64,000 nt of DNA, taken from positions 268,053 to 332,052 of the forward strand of contig NZ_BNJF01000008.1 in NCBI RefSeq assembly GCF_016587355.1, read 5' to 3'. Below the pieces are notes generated by a model that saw only the letters and a program-made list of their open reading frames with translations, had not been told where the DNA came from and made no database searches. The stretch comes from Ktedonospora formicarum. GTDB lineage: Bacteria; Chloroflexota; Ktedonobacteria; Ktedonobacterales; Ktedonobacteraceae. This document shows positions 26,663 to 36,678 of this stretch, piece by piece (positions within the stretch are counted from its first letter, which is position 1; every line of letters begins with the position of its first letter). The position numbers and the translations under genes were made by a program.

Positions 26663-27625
26663 TTGTTCATGTCGATCAAATTTAGTGTGATCCTCCCCAA
26701 TGGTGCGACCAATGAACTGGCGGGAATCACCGATCCGGTGGAAGCCTATGAGACCTTGACGCACGTTGCTCAGACCGCCGAGGAAGTGGGTTTCGACACG
26801 CTCTGGATCTCCGATGTCCTCTGGCCTGGTGACTTCACAGGCTTGGATACATCGCAAGAGTTTCTCTTTGAGTGCTGGACTACCACGGCAGCACTTGCAC
26901 GCGACACGAGCCATGTGCGCATCGGCCAGATTGTCACGTCCAACATTTTTCGCCACCCCGCACTGCTGGCGAAAATGGCCAGTACGGTTGATGTCATGAG
27001 TCATGGCCGACTCACCCTGGGGATTGGTTCAGGTTCTCCTGCTCTTGCTGATCAGGCTCGCGCATATGGCTACGACTACCCTGATGTTCCGGAACGATCA
27101 CGTCAATTGCGCGAAGCAGTTCAAATTCTCCTCGCGATGTGGACACAGGAAGAAGCCACGTTTGAAGGAACGTCGTACTCGGTACGGGGCGCGATCAACC
27201 AGCCCAAGGGAATCCAACAGCCCCATATTCCCTTGCTGATCGCTGGCAATGGAGAGCAAGTCACGCTCAAGCTCGTGGCGCAGTATGGCAATGCCTGTAA
27301 TATTCACGGCGATCCAGCCACACTGAAGAACAAGTTCACGGTACTCAAAGAGCATTGCGAACGACTTCACCGCGACTACCAAAGCATTCATCGCACCTCA
27401 GGATCGTACTGCATCATTGGAGATACGGATGAGCAGGCCCAAGCGAAGGTTCCTGAGAGGGTGAGAGCCCTCTTCGGCAATGCGGCGCTGATTGGCAGTC
27501 CCGAAACCATCCGCGAACGGATCGCCGCGTATGAGGATGCGGGCGTCCAGGAATTGCTGCTCAGGTTCCCTGGAACTGGACAACAGGATGCAATCCGGCG
27601 CTTCGCACAGGAATTCATCGCCTAG
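26663..27625 (+). CDS. LLM-class flavin-dependent oxidoreductase
   Basis: About 320 aa; the start is TTG 26663 or ATG 26669 (MSIKFSVILPNG). Luciferase-like (beta/alpha)8 features are visible: AEEVGFDTLWISDVLWP, VRIGQIVTSNIFRHPALLAKMASTVDVMSHGRLTLGIGSG in its parts, and IPLLIAGNGEQVTLKLVAQYGNACN. Spacing fits the F420-dependent subgroup (TIGR03560-like), but the flavin and substrate cannot be fixed from sequence. It is the likely target of the divergent TetR. A 12-bp hairpin follows the stop. Confidence 0.87.
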   Translation: MFMSIKFSVILPNGATNELAGITDPVEAYETLTHVAQTAEEVGFDTLWISDVLWPGDFTGLDTSQEFLFECWTTTAALARDTSHVRIGQIVTSNIFRHPALLAKMASTVDVMSHGRLTLGIGSGSPALADQARAYGYDYPDVPERSRQLREAVQILLAMWTQEEATFEGTSYSVRGAINQPKGIQQPHIPLLIAGNGEQVTLKLVAQYGNACNIHGDPATLKNKFTVLKEHCERLHRDYQSIHRTSGSYCIIGDTDEQAQAKVPERVRALFGNAALIGSPETIRERIAAYEDAGVQELLLRFPGTGQQDAIRRFAQEFIA

Positions 27626-27641
27626 CTTGTCAGACACACGC

Positions 27642-27675
27642 GAGTGCTCCTTGTCTGCATAGGCAAGGAGCACTC
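27642..27675 (+). terminator. Terminator-like hairpin after the LLM gene
   Basis: Perfect 12-bp stem GAGTGCTCCTTG / CAAGGAGCACTC with a 10-nt loop, 16 bp after the stop. No strong T-run. Confidence 0.6.
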
Positions 27676-27785
27676 TGGTTTCCGGGAAGATAGGAGACGA
27701 TGTCATCAAACGCACAGTCATGGCAAACGGAGCTTGGTTCCCACCACACAACGACCACTGTCGTAGCCCAAGGAGCTTCACTCAC

Positions 27786-28706
27786 ATGAATGGTGACCAT
27801 GTTGACACATTGCGACAATTTCGATATGACGTCTACGAGTGTTTTCAGCGATCATAGGATGCCCTGTTCAACACGGTAAATGCTCTGATGACAGAAACAC
27901 AGGCCAAATCATTCCCTGAAGTATCGCAATCGCTGTGGTTTGAGCGCAAATGGCCAAGTTTGTATGAAGCGTTCGAAGATGGACGCATCGATGAAAAGCG
28001 TTTGCAAGAAACCTTTGCTCACTACCTGCCCAAAGCAGATCCAGGGAAATGGCTCTGGATCGGGATCGATGCCAGTAAAATTGCGCGTCCTGATGCCGTG
28101 ACTTCGGAAGATAGAACGACACAACACGTGCATAGCCTGCCAGAATGCAAGAAACCGATCACATTTGGCTGGCAATTTTCGACGGCGGTGGTCTTGGCAG
28201 ATCCAGCCAGTAGCTGGACCTACATTCAGGATCAACAACGGGTGGCATCGCAGACTACAGCCATCGAGGTAGCTGCTCCTCAGCTCAGACGCTTGGCTCC
28301 CCATCTGCCCAAGAATGCTATTGTGGTGCTGGGTCGCGGCTATGATGCGAACTGGTTGTGGTGCCGTTGTAGCGCTTTGGACATTGGAGCGTTGGGTCGT
28401 CTCAAAAGCAATCGCTGTTTGTATCGACCAGCTCCCGCCCCAACGGGCAAGAAAGGCAGCCCCCCCAAAGATGATGCCAAACTGCAACCCAAAGATCCCA
28501 CCACGCATGGCGAGCCAGATGGCACATGGAAAGGCACCAATGCGAAAGGTCGTCCAGTGGAAGTCACCAGTTGGAAGCACATGCATATCAAACAAGCTCG
28601 CTGGTTGGAGGTGACCATCTCGCGGGTAGGGAATTGCGCCCTACATCAAAACAATAGCTTGCAGGTCGCACTCGGAGAACGGATTGCAGATGCATATCTC
28701 ACATAG
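27786..28706 (+). pseudogene. DDE transposase remnant (NF041680-like), in-frame TAG and altered C-terminus
   Basis: The same frame runs from ATG 27786 (RQFRYDVYECFQRS) through TAG at 27855-27857 into DALFNTVNAL and the 272-aa open part. The latter has WPSLYEAFEDGRIDEKRLQ, WLWIGIDASKIARPDA, KKPITFGWQFSTAVVL, LGRGYDANWLW and GRLKSNRCLYRPAPAPTGKKG. These match Ktedonobacterial transposases with a split DDE fold. After VTISRV (~28627) the sequence no longer resembles the family and stops at 28706, about 100 residues early. It overlaps the end of hdeD by 8 bp. Confidence 0.72.
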
Positions 28707-29283
28707 GATGAGCTCCCGGCGGTTGGACAGGAGTGCGTTGAGGACGTGAACCAAAAGCGCGAAAAGAAGCAATGCCCCCTCCAATCACCGCAATAATGCC
28801 TACAAGCATTGATAGGGCAAAGACACCAAAAAGTGGACTGAGCAGCAAAATTATTCCAAAGTTGATATTCAGAATGCCAAGAATGCCAAGACTGGAATCC
28901 TTACCATTGGCTGCATGAATGATTTGAGCCACGCCCAATATGAGTGCGTCTATTGCCAGAAAGATGACCAGCACTTTAGGCACAAAGATGGCGCTCCATA
29001 ACGGATTTCGTAAGATGACCAAACCTGCGGCAATACCTGCAATACCGGTAATAAGCTTCCATCCCCACAACCTCCTATCCATGCAGAGATTGACGAATGC
29101 AAGGACACCAGTCACCATCCAATACACCCCTAAGAGCTGGACGAGCACGAGGAGCGTCATTCCTGGCGAGAAAAGAAGTAACAGCCCCATAATCATCGCT
29201 GCAATTCCTGCAATTATGACCAACCGCCGGGGAATACTGGCAGATGTTGTCGTTTCCGTCATCGATGCAAGTGGTGGACGCAT
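28699..29283 (-). CDS. HdeD-family (DUF308) membrane protein
   Basis: Six hydrophobic helices in tandem DUF308-type pairs: RRLVIIAGIAAMIMGLLLLF, LVQLLGVYWMVTGVLAFVNL, GWKLITGIAGIAAGLVIL, ALILGVAQIIHAANG, and two more. The frame extends to 29373, but GAGGAG six bases before ATG 29283 (MRPPLASMTET) makes a 194-aa product more likely. HdeD proteins are inner-membrane proteins linked to acid resistance in enterics. The role here is not known. The 3' end abuts the transposase remnant. Confidence 0.83.
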   Translation of the reverse strand: MRPPLASMTETTTSASIPRRLVIIAGIAAMIMGLLLLFSPGMTLLVLVQLLGVYWMVTGVLAFVNLCMDRRLWGWKLITGIAGIAAGLVILRNPLWSAIFVPKVLVIFLAIDALILGVAQIIHAANGKDSSLGILGILNINFGIILLLSPLFGVFALSMLVGIIAVIGGGIASFRAFGSRPQRTPVQPPGAHPM

Positions 29284-29373
29284 GTGCATCTCCTCATTGG
29301 TCGTGGGAAAATGATCATTGAGATACAGAGTAATAGGGCTGCTCCAGGTGGCTTCGATGGGTTTCAAGGTCAA

Positions 29374-30214
29374 CTTCTTCCGTCTGAGAACCTGATGTTT
29401 TCATTCAACATCTGCAGGAGTGCTTTGATAAGTGCAGTACTTATGGGGCCATAAGCTATATCTCTTTCAATAGATACACAAGGACATCAATGTATGGCGG
29501 CACGCGAAATGTGCCTTAACAGTTACCAGAGATCAACGGAGCAGAACCGCTCTCTAAGGAGAGGATACAGAGGCACCAAAACTCAGCGGCTTTTCCTGTG
29601 TGACAATTTCTTTGCGCGCAGTTCTCCTACAGGACGTGTATGAGTGCGGTTTGCCGAATATGAAACATCCGGGAAATTGGAGATTCTGTGCGGACCAGGG
29701 TCTTCTTTAGTAAACAGAAATGGCGTGCTAGAAATGAGCATACAAGACCTACTATCGCCCAGTATTCGTAGAGGTCTTGTATGCTCATTGGTTTGAGGGA
29801 AAAGGGCGATCCGAGAGAAAGCTCTATCGGGAGCAACATCGCAGGTGAGGAGAAATCCTTCTCTTTACCGTTATCCGAAACTGACCCACATAGGGACAAG
29901 CCATATCTCGCGTTCGGTTCCTGCTTCAACGAACAACGTGCCTGAAGAGACCAGGTCGTACAGGATCTCCACAGGCGTGCATTCCGGTGTCACTCACCGT
30001 ACGAGGGGCAATTACAGCAGAAACGAGGGACGAACGCAAGAGCAACAGATGTCAGCGGAAAGAACTATGTGTCTCCTCTTCAAGAAACTTGTTTTACACC
30101 CATGGGCTTCGCTTTCGTTGGCCGAACCTCTTTCAGCCAGACTTTTCATCTCCCCTATACTGCAAGGAGACATGCCTTGTTGAACCCATCAGCGATTTGG
30201 AAAAGGACGTATCC
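29374..30214. other. Long divergent intergenic region
   Basis: About 840 bp between hdeD and the GH15 gene without a convincing gene. It contains the 18-bp inverted repeat at 29733-29789. The GH15 frame is open upstream to 29987, but without a good start. Confidence 0.4.
29733..29789. repeat. Perfect 18-bp inverted repeat in a divergent promoter region
   Basis: Arms 29733-29750 (AATGAGCATACAAGACCT) and 29772-29789 pair perfectly around a 21-nt loop. It lies about 430 bp before the GH15 start. Confidence 0.55.
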
Positions 30215-32089
30215 ATGGTCAAAATCCAATCAAAACCAGTCGAACTCACAAGGACAACGCGTTATCTTCCCATTGAAGATTATGGCATGATTGGAGACCT
30301 CACAACGGTGGCGCTGATAGGTAAAAACGGCTCCATCGATTGGTGCTGTCTGCCCGATATTGATTCGCCGAGCGTCTTTGGTAAGCTACTGGATGCTGGG
30401 AAGGGCGGGTCGTTTCGCCTGGCACCCGTCGAGCAGGCAGATGTCACCACCAAACAGATCTACTTTCCAGAGACCAATATCCTGATTACGCGCTTTCTCA
30501 TGCACGATGGGATTGGAGAAGTCACCGATTTCATGCCAATTAAACAGGAAGGCTCTCAACGTTACGAACACCATCTCGTACGTGCGGTCCATATGGTGCG
30601 CGGCTCGCTCACGTTCCAGGTCGCCTGCCGACCAGCCTTTAATTATGCGCGCGATTCACATATCCTTCAGCTTTCTGAGCATGGGGCTACCTTCCGCAGT
30701 CCTGAGTTGACACTAGCGCTTTCATCGTCGGTACCCTTGAACGATGATGGACAGGGGGGAGCACAGACGACCTTTACGCTCTCGGAAGACCAATCCGCTT
30801 TCTTTTTTCTGGACAGTTCCCAGGACCAGGAGATGTGCCCTCATCCTGTTGGACAGGAGTTGTATAACGCGCAATTTGTCGAGACGCGCCGCTACTGGCG
30901 CCACTGGTTGAGCCAGTGTCGGTATCAAGGGCGTTGGCGCGAACATGTGCAACGTTCCGCACTAGCCCTGAAACTGCTTACTTATGCACCTACTGGAGCC
31001 ATCGTGGCAGCACCGACGACCAGCCTGCCGGAAACTCTTGGAGGCGAGCGCAACTGGGACTATCGCTTTACCTGGTTTCGTGATGCCTCCTTCACCCTGG
31101 ATAGCATGCTGGCGCTCGGTTTTGTGGAGGAGGCGGAAGCCTTTATCGGCTGGTTGAAGCGGTGCCTCAACGCCCTTGAGGAGGGTGGCGAACTCCAGCC
31201 CATCTATACGATTCGTGGTGATCCTGAGATGCCGGAGGTCCTGCTGGATCATCTGGAGGGCTATCGACAGAGTCGTCCGGTGCGTATTGGCAATGGAGCC
31301 GCGACCCAGCGTCAACTGGACATCTATGGAGAGCTAATGGATGTCCTCTATGTCTACTCGCGGCATCGTGGCTTGACCTATGAGAGCTGGTTGCATCTGT
31401 GCCAGCAGCTCGATTGGTTGTCCCGGCACTGGCAGGAGGCAGACGAAGGCATCTGGGAGGTTCGTGGCGGGGCCCAGCACTTCCTGCACTCCCGCCTGAT
31501 GTGTTGGGTTGCCTTTGACCGCGCGCAGCGTATTGCTCGCGAACGTGGCTTTCCGGCACCATTTGATGAGTGGCAGAAGACCAGCGCGCAGATCTATCGC
31601 GAGATTATGGAGCAAGGATGGGACGAGCAAAGCCAAAGCTTTGTGCAATATTATGGCGGGAATGCGGTCGATGCAAGTGCTCTGTTGCTCGCGCTGACCG
31701 GTTTTATCGAGGTACGTGACCCGCGCATGTTGGCAACTATTGAGCGTATCCAGAGGGATCTGACGCATATGCCTCATGTATATCGCTATGATGTTGAAAC
31801 AGCAGCAAGCGATGGGTTAGCAGGCCATGAAGGGACCTTTAACATTTGTAGTTTCTGGCTGGTGGAAACCTTAGCAAGAGCGGGGAGGCTGGAAGAAGCA
31901 CGACTTTCTTTAGAGCATATGCTAACGTATGCAAATCACGTCGGCCTGTATGCAGAAGAAATCGCATCGACAGGCGAGGCATTGGGGAATTTCCCACAGG
32001 CGTTTACTCACCTGGCCTTGATTCACGCTTGCTTGTGTGTGGACGAAGCACTCAGTAAGATGGCTCCCCATCTCTACCTGAGCCTGTAA
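30215..32089 (+). CDS. Glycoside hydrolase family 15 protein (glucoamylase/trehalase-like)
   Basis: 624 aa from ATG 30215, chosen because AAAGGACG precedes it; the open frame begins upstream. The N-terminal beta-sandwich starts YLPIEDYGMIGDLTTVALIGKNGSIDWCCLPDIDSPSVF, seen here as separate blocks. The (alpha/alpha)6 barrel has NWDYRFTWFRDASFTL, EGIWEVRGG with the catalytic acid at about E415, and LYAEEIASTGEALGNFPQAF with the base at E581 or E582. GH15 enzymes release glucose from alpha-glucans or trehalose. The next gene, 74 bp downstream, is a glucose dehydrogenase-like enzyme, giving a plausible glucose release and oxidation pair. Confidence 0.9.
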   Translation: MVKIQSKPVELTRTTRYLPIEDYGMIGDLTTVALIGKNGSIDWCCLPDIDSPSVFGKLLDAGKGGSFRLAPVEQADVTTKQIYFPETNILITRFLMHDGIGEVTDFMPIKQEGSQRYEHHLVRAVHMVRGSLTFQVACRPAFNYARDSHILQLSEHGATFRSPELTLALSSSVPLNDDGQGGAQTTFTLSEDQSAFFFLDSSQDQEMCPHPVGQELYNAQFVETRRYWRHWLSQCRYQGRWREHVQRSALALKLLTYAPTGAIVAAPTTSLPETLGGERNWDYRFTWFRDASFTLDSMLALGFVEEAEAFIGWLKRCLNALEEGGELQPIYTIRGDPEMPEVLLDHLEGYRQSRPVRIGNGAATQRQLDIYGELMDVLYVYSRHRGLTYESWLHLCQQLDWLSRHWQEADEGIWEVRGGAQHFLHSRLMCWVAFDRAQRIARERGFPAPFDEWQKTSAQIYREIMEQGWDEQSQSFVQYYGGNAVDASALLLALTGFIEVRDPRMLATIERIQRDLTHMPHVYRYDVETAASDGLAGHEGTFNICSFWLVETLARAGRLEEARLSLEHMLTYANHVGLYAEEIASTGEALGNFPQAFTHLALIHACLCVDEALSKMAPHLYLSL

Positions 32090-32162
32090 AGCCGTCCAGT
32101 GATCAGTGCTCCCGTTTGCCTGCCAGCAGATATGCTTCCAGCGTTTGAGAAGGAAGAAAGAG

Positions 32163-33281
32163 ATGAAAGCAGTGGCTGTTTTTCCTGCACACCGAGAAGT
32201 GAAGCTCATTGAACAGGAAGAGCCAGTAATCACGCAATCGCATCATGTCAAACTACATCTGCTGGAGGTTGGCATTTGTGGCACCGATAAAGAGATCTGC
32301 TCATTCGCATACGGTACTCCTCCAGCGGGAGCAGATTTCCTGGTGATCGGCCACGAAGCGTTGGGGGAAGTGATGGAGGTTGGGGATGCCGTGACACGGT
32401 TCGTGCCTGGCGACCTGGTTGTGCCAACCGTGCGCCGCCCTTGTACACATGAGCTCTGTCGCTCCTGTCGCGCCGGGCACCAGGATTTCTGCGAGACGGA
32501 GGACTTTACGGAGCGCGGCATTAAGGGTGCTCACGGCTATCTAGCGGAGTTCGTTGTGGATGAAGATCAATACATGAATCCTGTGCCTCAGCACCTGCGC
32601 GAGATTGCCGTCCTGGTCGAGCCGCTCACCATCGCCGAAAAAGCAGAGTATCAACTCTACACACTGATGCAACGCCGCCCCCCCTGGATCGACCCTGCCC
32701 TCAGCGAACGCACTCAGGGACGTGGGCACACGGCGCTGGTCCTGGGAGCTGGTCCAGTGGGATTGTTGGGAGCAATGGCACTGCAGGCTAGGGAGTTCGA
32801 GACATTCGTCTACTCACGAGGGCAAATGCCCAATCCCCAGAGTGAGGTTGCACAAGCCATTGGCGCGACATACTTTTCGAGCCAGGTTGTGTCCCCTTCG
32901 CAACTCGTTGCTCACATTGGCCCAATTGATCTGGTCTATGAAGCAGTGGGCCATTCTCAGTTTATGTTTGAGGTGCTCCGTGTGCTGGGTCCGAATGGCA
33001 TCTACGTGCTCACGGGTATTCCTGGCTGGCAAACGCTGATTGAGGCTGATCTTGCGACGCTGTTTCGCGAGATGGTCCTCAAAAATCAGGTGATGTTAGG
33101 AACAGTCAATGCGGGACCGCACGATTTTCGTGCAGCTGTCGCGGATCTGGAGATCTTCAATCAGCGCTGGCCAGATGCCGTGCGTGCGCTGCTGGCGGAG
33201 CGGACCCCGATTGAGCAGGCAACTGACCGCATTCTCGGACGGCCAGTGGGGATCAAGAACGTGATCTCCTTTCAGCACTAA
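32163..33281 (+). CDS. Glucose dehydrogenase-type zinc MDR enzyme
   Basis: 372 aa from ATG 32163, preceded by GAAGGAAGAAAG. The GroES-like domain has C39 in VGICGTDKEI, the catalytic-zinc GHEALGEV and a structural-zinc lobe PCTHELCRSCRAGHQDFC. The Rossmann domain has TALVLGAGPVGLLGAMAL. EDFTERGIKGAHGYLAEF and the EPLTIAEKA segment are typical of archaeal-type glucose 1-dehydrogenases. It probably oxidises glucose or a related sugar to the lactone with NAD(P). It follows the GH15 gene on the same strand. Confidence 0.88.
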   Translation: MKAVAVFPAHREVKLIEQEEPVITQSHHVKLHLLEVGICGTDKEICSFAYGTPPAGADFLVIGHEALGEVMEVGDAVTRFVPGDLVVPTVRRPCTHELCRSCRAGHQDFCETEDFTERGIKGAHGYLAEFVVDEDQYMNPVPQHLREIAVLVEPLTIAEKAEYQLYTLMQRRPPWIDPALSERTQGRGHTALVLGAGPVGLLGAMALQAREFETFVYSRGQMPNPQSEVAQAIGATYFSSQVVSPSQLVAHIGPIDLVYEAVGHSQFMFEVLRVLGPNGIYVLTGIPGWQTLIEADLATLFREMVLKNQVMLGTVNAGPHDFRAAVADLEIFNQRWPDAVRALLAERTPIEQATDRILGRPVGIKNVISFQH

Positions 33282-33719
33282 GAAAGACAGACAACAGAGC
33301 AGAGGATCTGTCACGTCGATTAAATGTGGCACGAACCGGTCGTGTGTCTCCGGCCACGGTTCAAGGTGGGTAACATCTGGTTTTTCTGCGGCATAGTCGC
33401 GCTTACCTATGCGTCTCTTTCTACTATCTCTTCCCTAGATCGTGATCCCCAAGATCTCTGCCAGGTCGTATGTCTTTCTAGGTCCTGAGCAGCTTCGGGT
33501 CGCATCAGATGACTAAAATTCCAGCACACCATATCTCTCATTCATAAGCACTTCATACACATCTGAAAAACGCGTGTGATAAGCTCTTTTTGCATCAGAG
33601 AGACAAAAACTTCCGAAAAAGCAATCCTCATGCAATTTCTAGAGGGAATGGAGCGAAGAACGGTGTTTAATATCTCATCTCCTTTGCCTTGCTCGCTCAC
33701 TATTGTAGGCGAGATCGGC
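33282..33719. other. Intergenic region between convergent genes
   Basis: About 440 bp with no gene I can support and no strong terminator hairpin. Confidence 0.4.
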
Positions 33720-36509
33720 TTACTCCCTAGTGGAAAGAAGGCCAAGGGTCCGAGCTTGTGCAACCGCCTGAGTGCGATTGGCAACGTCGAGTTTGCTAAG
33801 GATATTACTGACATGGTGCTTAATCGTACCGGCTGCCACCACCAGGCTTTCCGCAATCTCCTGGTTCGAGGCGCCGCGGGCGAGCAGATGCAACACTTCT
33901 CGTTCACGTGTGCTCAACGGATCTATCAGTGTTGGGGATGGTTCATTTTTCAGGTGGCTTGGTTGGCCTTCCGGCTGCTGTTTGAACGCCCGCAAGAGTG
34001 TCTCCACATATGGGAGATCTTCCTCGTGGTGCTCCTGTTCTCTGAGTTGGGAGAGTAATGCCGCTATGAGCGGTCCTTCGTCCACAAAGCAACGGATATA
34101 CCCTTCAGGTGCGCCTAGATGCACCGCTTGTGAAAGCCGTGCCCAGGCCTCTTGCCGTTGCTGTTGCATATGGTACGCCTTCACCTCCAAAAGCAACATC
34201 TCCAGCACATTGTACCAACGCTGCGTGACTATTGCTCGTTCTACCAGAGGGAACAACAGGTGTAAGGCATATTCCGGCTGGGATTCGGCGAGCAGCAGGC
34301 GGATGAATGCAACACCTTGTTTTTCCCGCGCCAGAGAAGATGCCAGTGGTGCCTCTCGCTGCAGATTCCTTGCCCAGCATCTCGCCTGTTCCAGATCGCC
34401 ACTTGCCAGCCAGAAACGCATCTGATCGACGCTGCTCCAGAGTGCTACGGAATAGGGTGATGCCATGACCCGCCCGACATATGCAAGTTGTTGCGAAACG
34501 TTTCTGGCTTCCTCCCACCGCTCTTGTGAGAGAGCATTCTGCAACAAGATGGTATAGCCAACCGGTAAAAACGACAGCAATTCAGTCTGCTCGCCCAGCT
34601 GAATTGCCTGTTCGGCCATATTTTGGGCTTCCTCTAATCGATTCCATTCATTCAACATCTTTGCTTGAAAGGTATAGGGCCAGCATAACAGAGCGGACTG
34701 GTGCCCCTCCAGGAAGTGGATTGTGTGGATCGCCTGCTGACTCCATTGCCAGGCCTGGTTCAGTTTCCCTGCCATCATGTTTTCCCATACTCCCTCACAT
34801 AAGTAGACACCCTCGAGCACGTGATCTCCCTCCGCTTTAATCCGGTTCCAGGCAATTTGCGTTTGCTGCATCGCCCGCTCGAAATCCCCCTCAGAGAAGT
34901 TTGCCCAGGCCTGGGCAAACGTTGCCTGGAGCCGTGCCGCCCCTTGCAGCCCTTCAAGATGGGTCAGCGCTTCTTGACAGAAAGCCCGTGTTGCTCCCGC
35001 ATCTCCGTAATAGAAACCTACAATGATGGCCTGCAAGGCGGCGATTTCCCCTAAAAGCAACGTGGAGGCCCCTGGTTCATGGCTGCCTCGCACGCTGCGT
35101 GCCTGTTCTTCCCGCTGATGGACTTGGGTCCAGGCGCGTCTGGCATCGAGCACCCAGCTTTCGGTGACCCCTGGTGGGGCGATCCAGAACAGGCCTTGAG
35201 CACAGGTCAGGCATAAACGAGGTCGCTCACGCACGACCTCGCGGGGGAGTTGCTCAATCCAGGAAAGAAGCCATGGGTCCCTGATCCGACCCCATAAGTG
35301 CTGACTGGGTATCTGCTCCATCAGTGTCGCGGCCCAAGACCACTCGTGTGCCTGTAATGCGTGCTGAATGGCTTCGCTGCGCATTTGCTGTGCCGCATAC
35401 CACTGACTAGCCCGCAGATGCAGAAGCAGTACCTCAGTGGGAGCGGTCTGCTGCAGCTGAGCACGCAGTACCTCGGCAAAGAGAGGGTGATAGGCATACC
35501 ACTGACGCTGCTGATCAAGGGAACTCAAAAAGAGATTGGCCCGTTCGACTTCTTCCAGAAGGAGCCGGCTGTCCTGCGTTTCCAAGACCGCATTACAGAG
35601 GGAGTTACAGAGACGGGGAAAGATGGATGTTCGTAGAAGGAAGGTCCGCATCTGCTCTGGTTGGCGGTTCAGCACCTCTTGCACCAGATACTCGAACAGC
35701 GCAGGCTGGGTTCCCTGGAACGCTTGCAGCAGATCTTTGGGATGTGCCCGCCCTTTGAAGGCGAGCGCTTCCAGTTGCATGCCTGCCCACCAGCCTTGTA
35801 TGCGGGCGTCAACGTCCTGGCTGTCCTGCTCGGTAAACCGAAGATTCATCGTGCCACGCAGGAAAGCAATCATCTCCTCTCTGGTCGCACGCAACTGCTC
35901 GGTCCGTACTTCCAGGATCTGTGCCTGTGTGCGCAGCCGTGCCAGGGAAAAAGGGGGATCCGTTCGTGTCGAGAGCACCACACACAGGAGAGGTGGCAGG
36001 TGCTTGAGCAGCGAGGCAAGCAGAGCATGGATCGCTGGCTCTGTAATCTCCTCATAATTATCCAGCACGAGCACCATGGGTTCGCTCAACTGAGTCAGGC
36101 CATTGATCAGAGCCGTGAGCATCGCTTGCCAGGAGGGTTGCGGGGTATCGTGGAGTGCCACAAAGGGGAGGTGCGAGAGCCCAGGCTGGCACTGTTCCAA
36201 TGCTGTCAATACATAGGTCCAGAACTGAAAGGGAATATTGTCGCCAGCGTCAAGCGATACCCAGGCTACTGGGGGGTGGTCGGGAGCAAACGAACGAACC
36301 CAGCTTGCGAGAAGCGTGGTTTTTCCGAAGCCTGCGGCAGCGGAGACGAGGATAACGCGTTGCTGGAGGCCTGCATGAAGCAAGGTCAGGAGGTGAGGGC
36401 GGGCAATGATCTCATGGGAAGAGGTCGGGAGCAGGAACTTGGTCGCAAGCAGTGGTTGAGGAAACGAGCGTGGAATGGGCTCGGACACGTTGTTCTGGCG
36501 CATGACCAT
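33720..36509 (-). CDS. MalT-like LuxR-family ATP-dependent regulator
   Basis: 929 aa from ATG 36509, where AAAGG lies just upstream; the frame opens at 36554. Order: N-terminal LLATKFLLP, Walker A VSAAAGFGKTTLL near residue 65, the STAND ATPase region including VLVLDNYEEI (Walker B), a winged-helix, a long TPR-like helical region, and a LuxR HTH. The HTH is LSTREREVLHLLARGASNQEIAESLVVAAGTIKHHVSNILSKL, seen in parts near the end. MalT-type STAND regulators oligomerise on binding ATP and an inducer. The target and inducer are unknown; a long hairpin sits in its upstream region. Confidence 0.92.
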   Translation of the reverse strand: MVMRQNNVSEPIPRSFPQPLLATKFLLPTSSHEIIARPHLLTLLHAGLQQRVILVSAAAGFGKTTLLASWVRSFAPDHPPVAWVSLDAGDNIPFQFWTYVLTALEQCQPGLSHLPFVALHDTPQPSWQAMLTALINGLTQLSEPMVLVLDNYEEITEPAIHALLASLLKHLPPLLCVVLSTRTDPPFSLARLRTQAQILEVRTEQLRATREEMIAFLRGTMNLRFTEQDSQDVDARIQGWWAGMQLEALAFKGRAHPKDLLQAFQGTQPALFEYLVQEVLNRQPEQMRTFLLRTSIFPRLCNSLCNAVLETQDSRLLLEEVERANLFLSSLDQQRQWYAYHPLFAEVLRAQLQQTAPTEVLLLHLRASQWYAAQQMRSEAIQHALQAHEWSWAATLMEQIPSQHLWGRIRDPWLLSWIEQLPREVVRERPRLCLTCAQGLFWIAPPGVTESWVLDARRAWTQVHQREEQARSVRGSHEPGASTLLLGEIAALQAIIVGFYYGDAGATRAFCQEALTHLEGLQGAARLQATFAQAWANFSEGDFERAMQQTQIAWNRIKAEGDHVLEGVYLCEGVWENMMAGKLNQAWQWSQQAIHTIHFLEGHQSALLCWPYTFQAKMLNEWNRLEEAQNMAEQAIQLGEQTELLSFLPVGYTILLQNALSQERWEEARNVSQQLAYVGRVMASPYSVALWSSVDQMRFWLASGDLEQARCWARNLQREAPLASSLAREKQGVAFIRLLLAESQPEYALHLLFPLVERAIVTQRWYNVLEMLLLEVKAYHMQQQRQEAWARLSQAVHLGAPEGYIRCFVDEGPLIAALLSQLREQEHHEEDLPYVETLLRAFKQQPEGQPSHLKNEPSPTLIDPLSTREREVLHLLARGASNQEIAESLVVAAGTIKHHVSNILSKLDVANRTQAVAQARTLGLLSTRE

Positions 36510-36622
36510 TCTTGCCTTTCCGCATCTTTTGTGCCTTGTTGTAGCGTCTAGCAATCCTCAACGAAAACGCTTTGTCGTCCTACCTGCAGGAGGCTCTGCG
36601 CTTGTTACTGTCGCATCATCTT

Positions 36623-36678
36623 CTGCCAGCCTTCTTTAGGCTGCGTAATTGCTTCCGCAGCCTAAAGAAGGCTGGCAG
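36623..36678. repeat. Perfect 23-bp inverted repeat
   Basis: Arms 36623-36645 (starting CTGCCAGCCTTCTTTAGG) and 36656-36678 pair perfectly around a 10-nt loop; outer ACTGTC and GACAGT (36607, 36679) extend it. No T-run follows. It lies 114 bp upstream of the MalT-like start, on that gene's leader or promoter side. Confidence 0.65.

Noticed and set aside
7838..27857. Amber recoding in this organism
   Set aside because: Clear genes such as the regulator ending at 58226 use TAG as a stop, and TGA and TAA also interrupt IS remnants.
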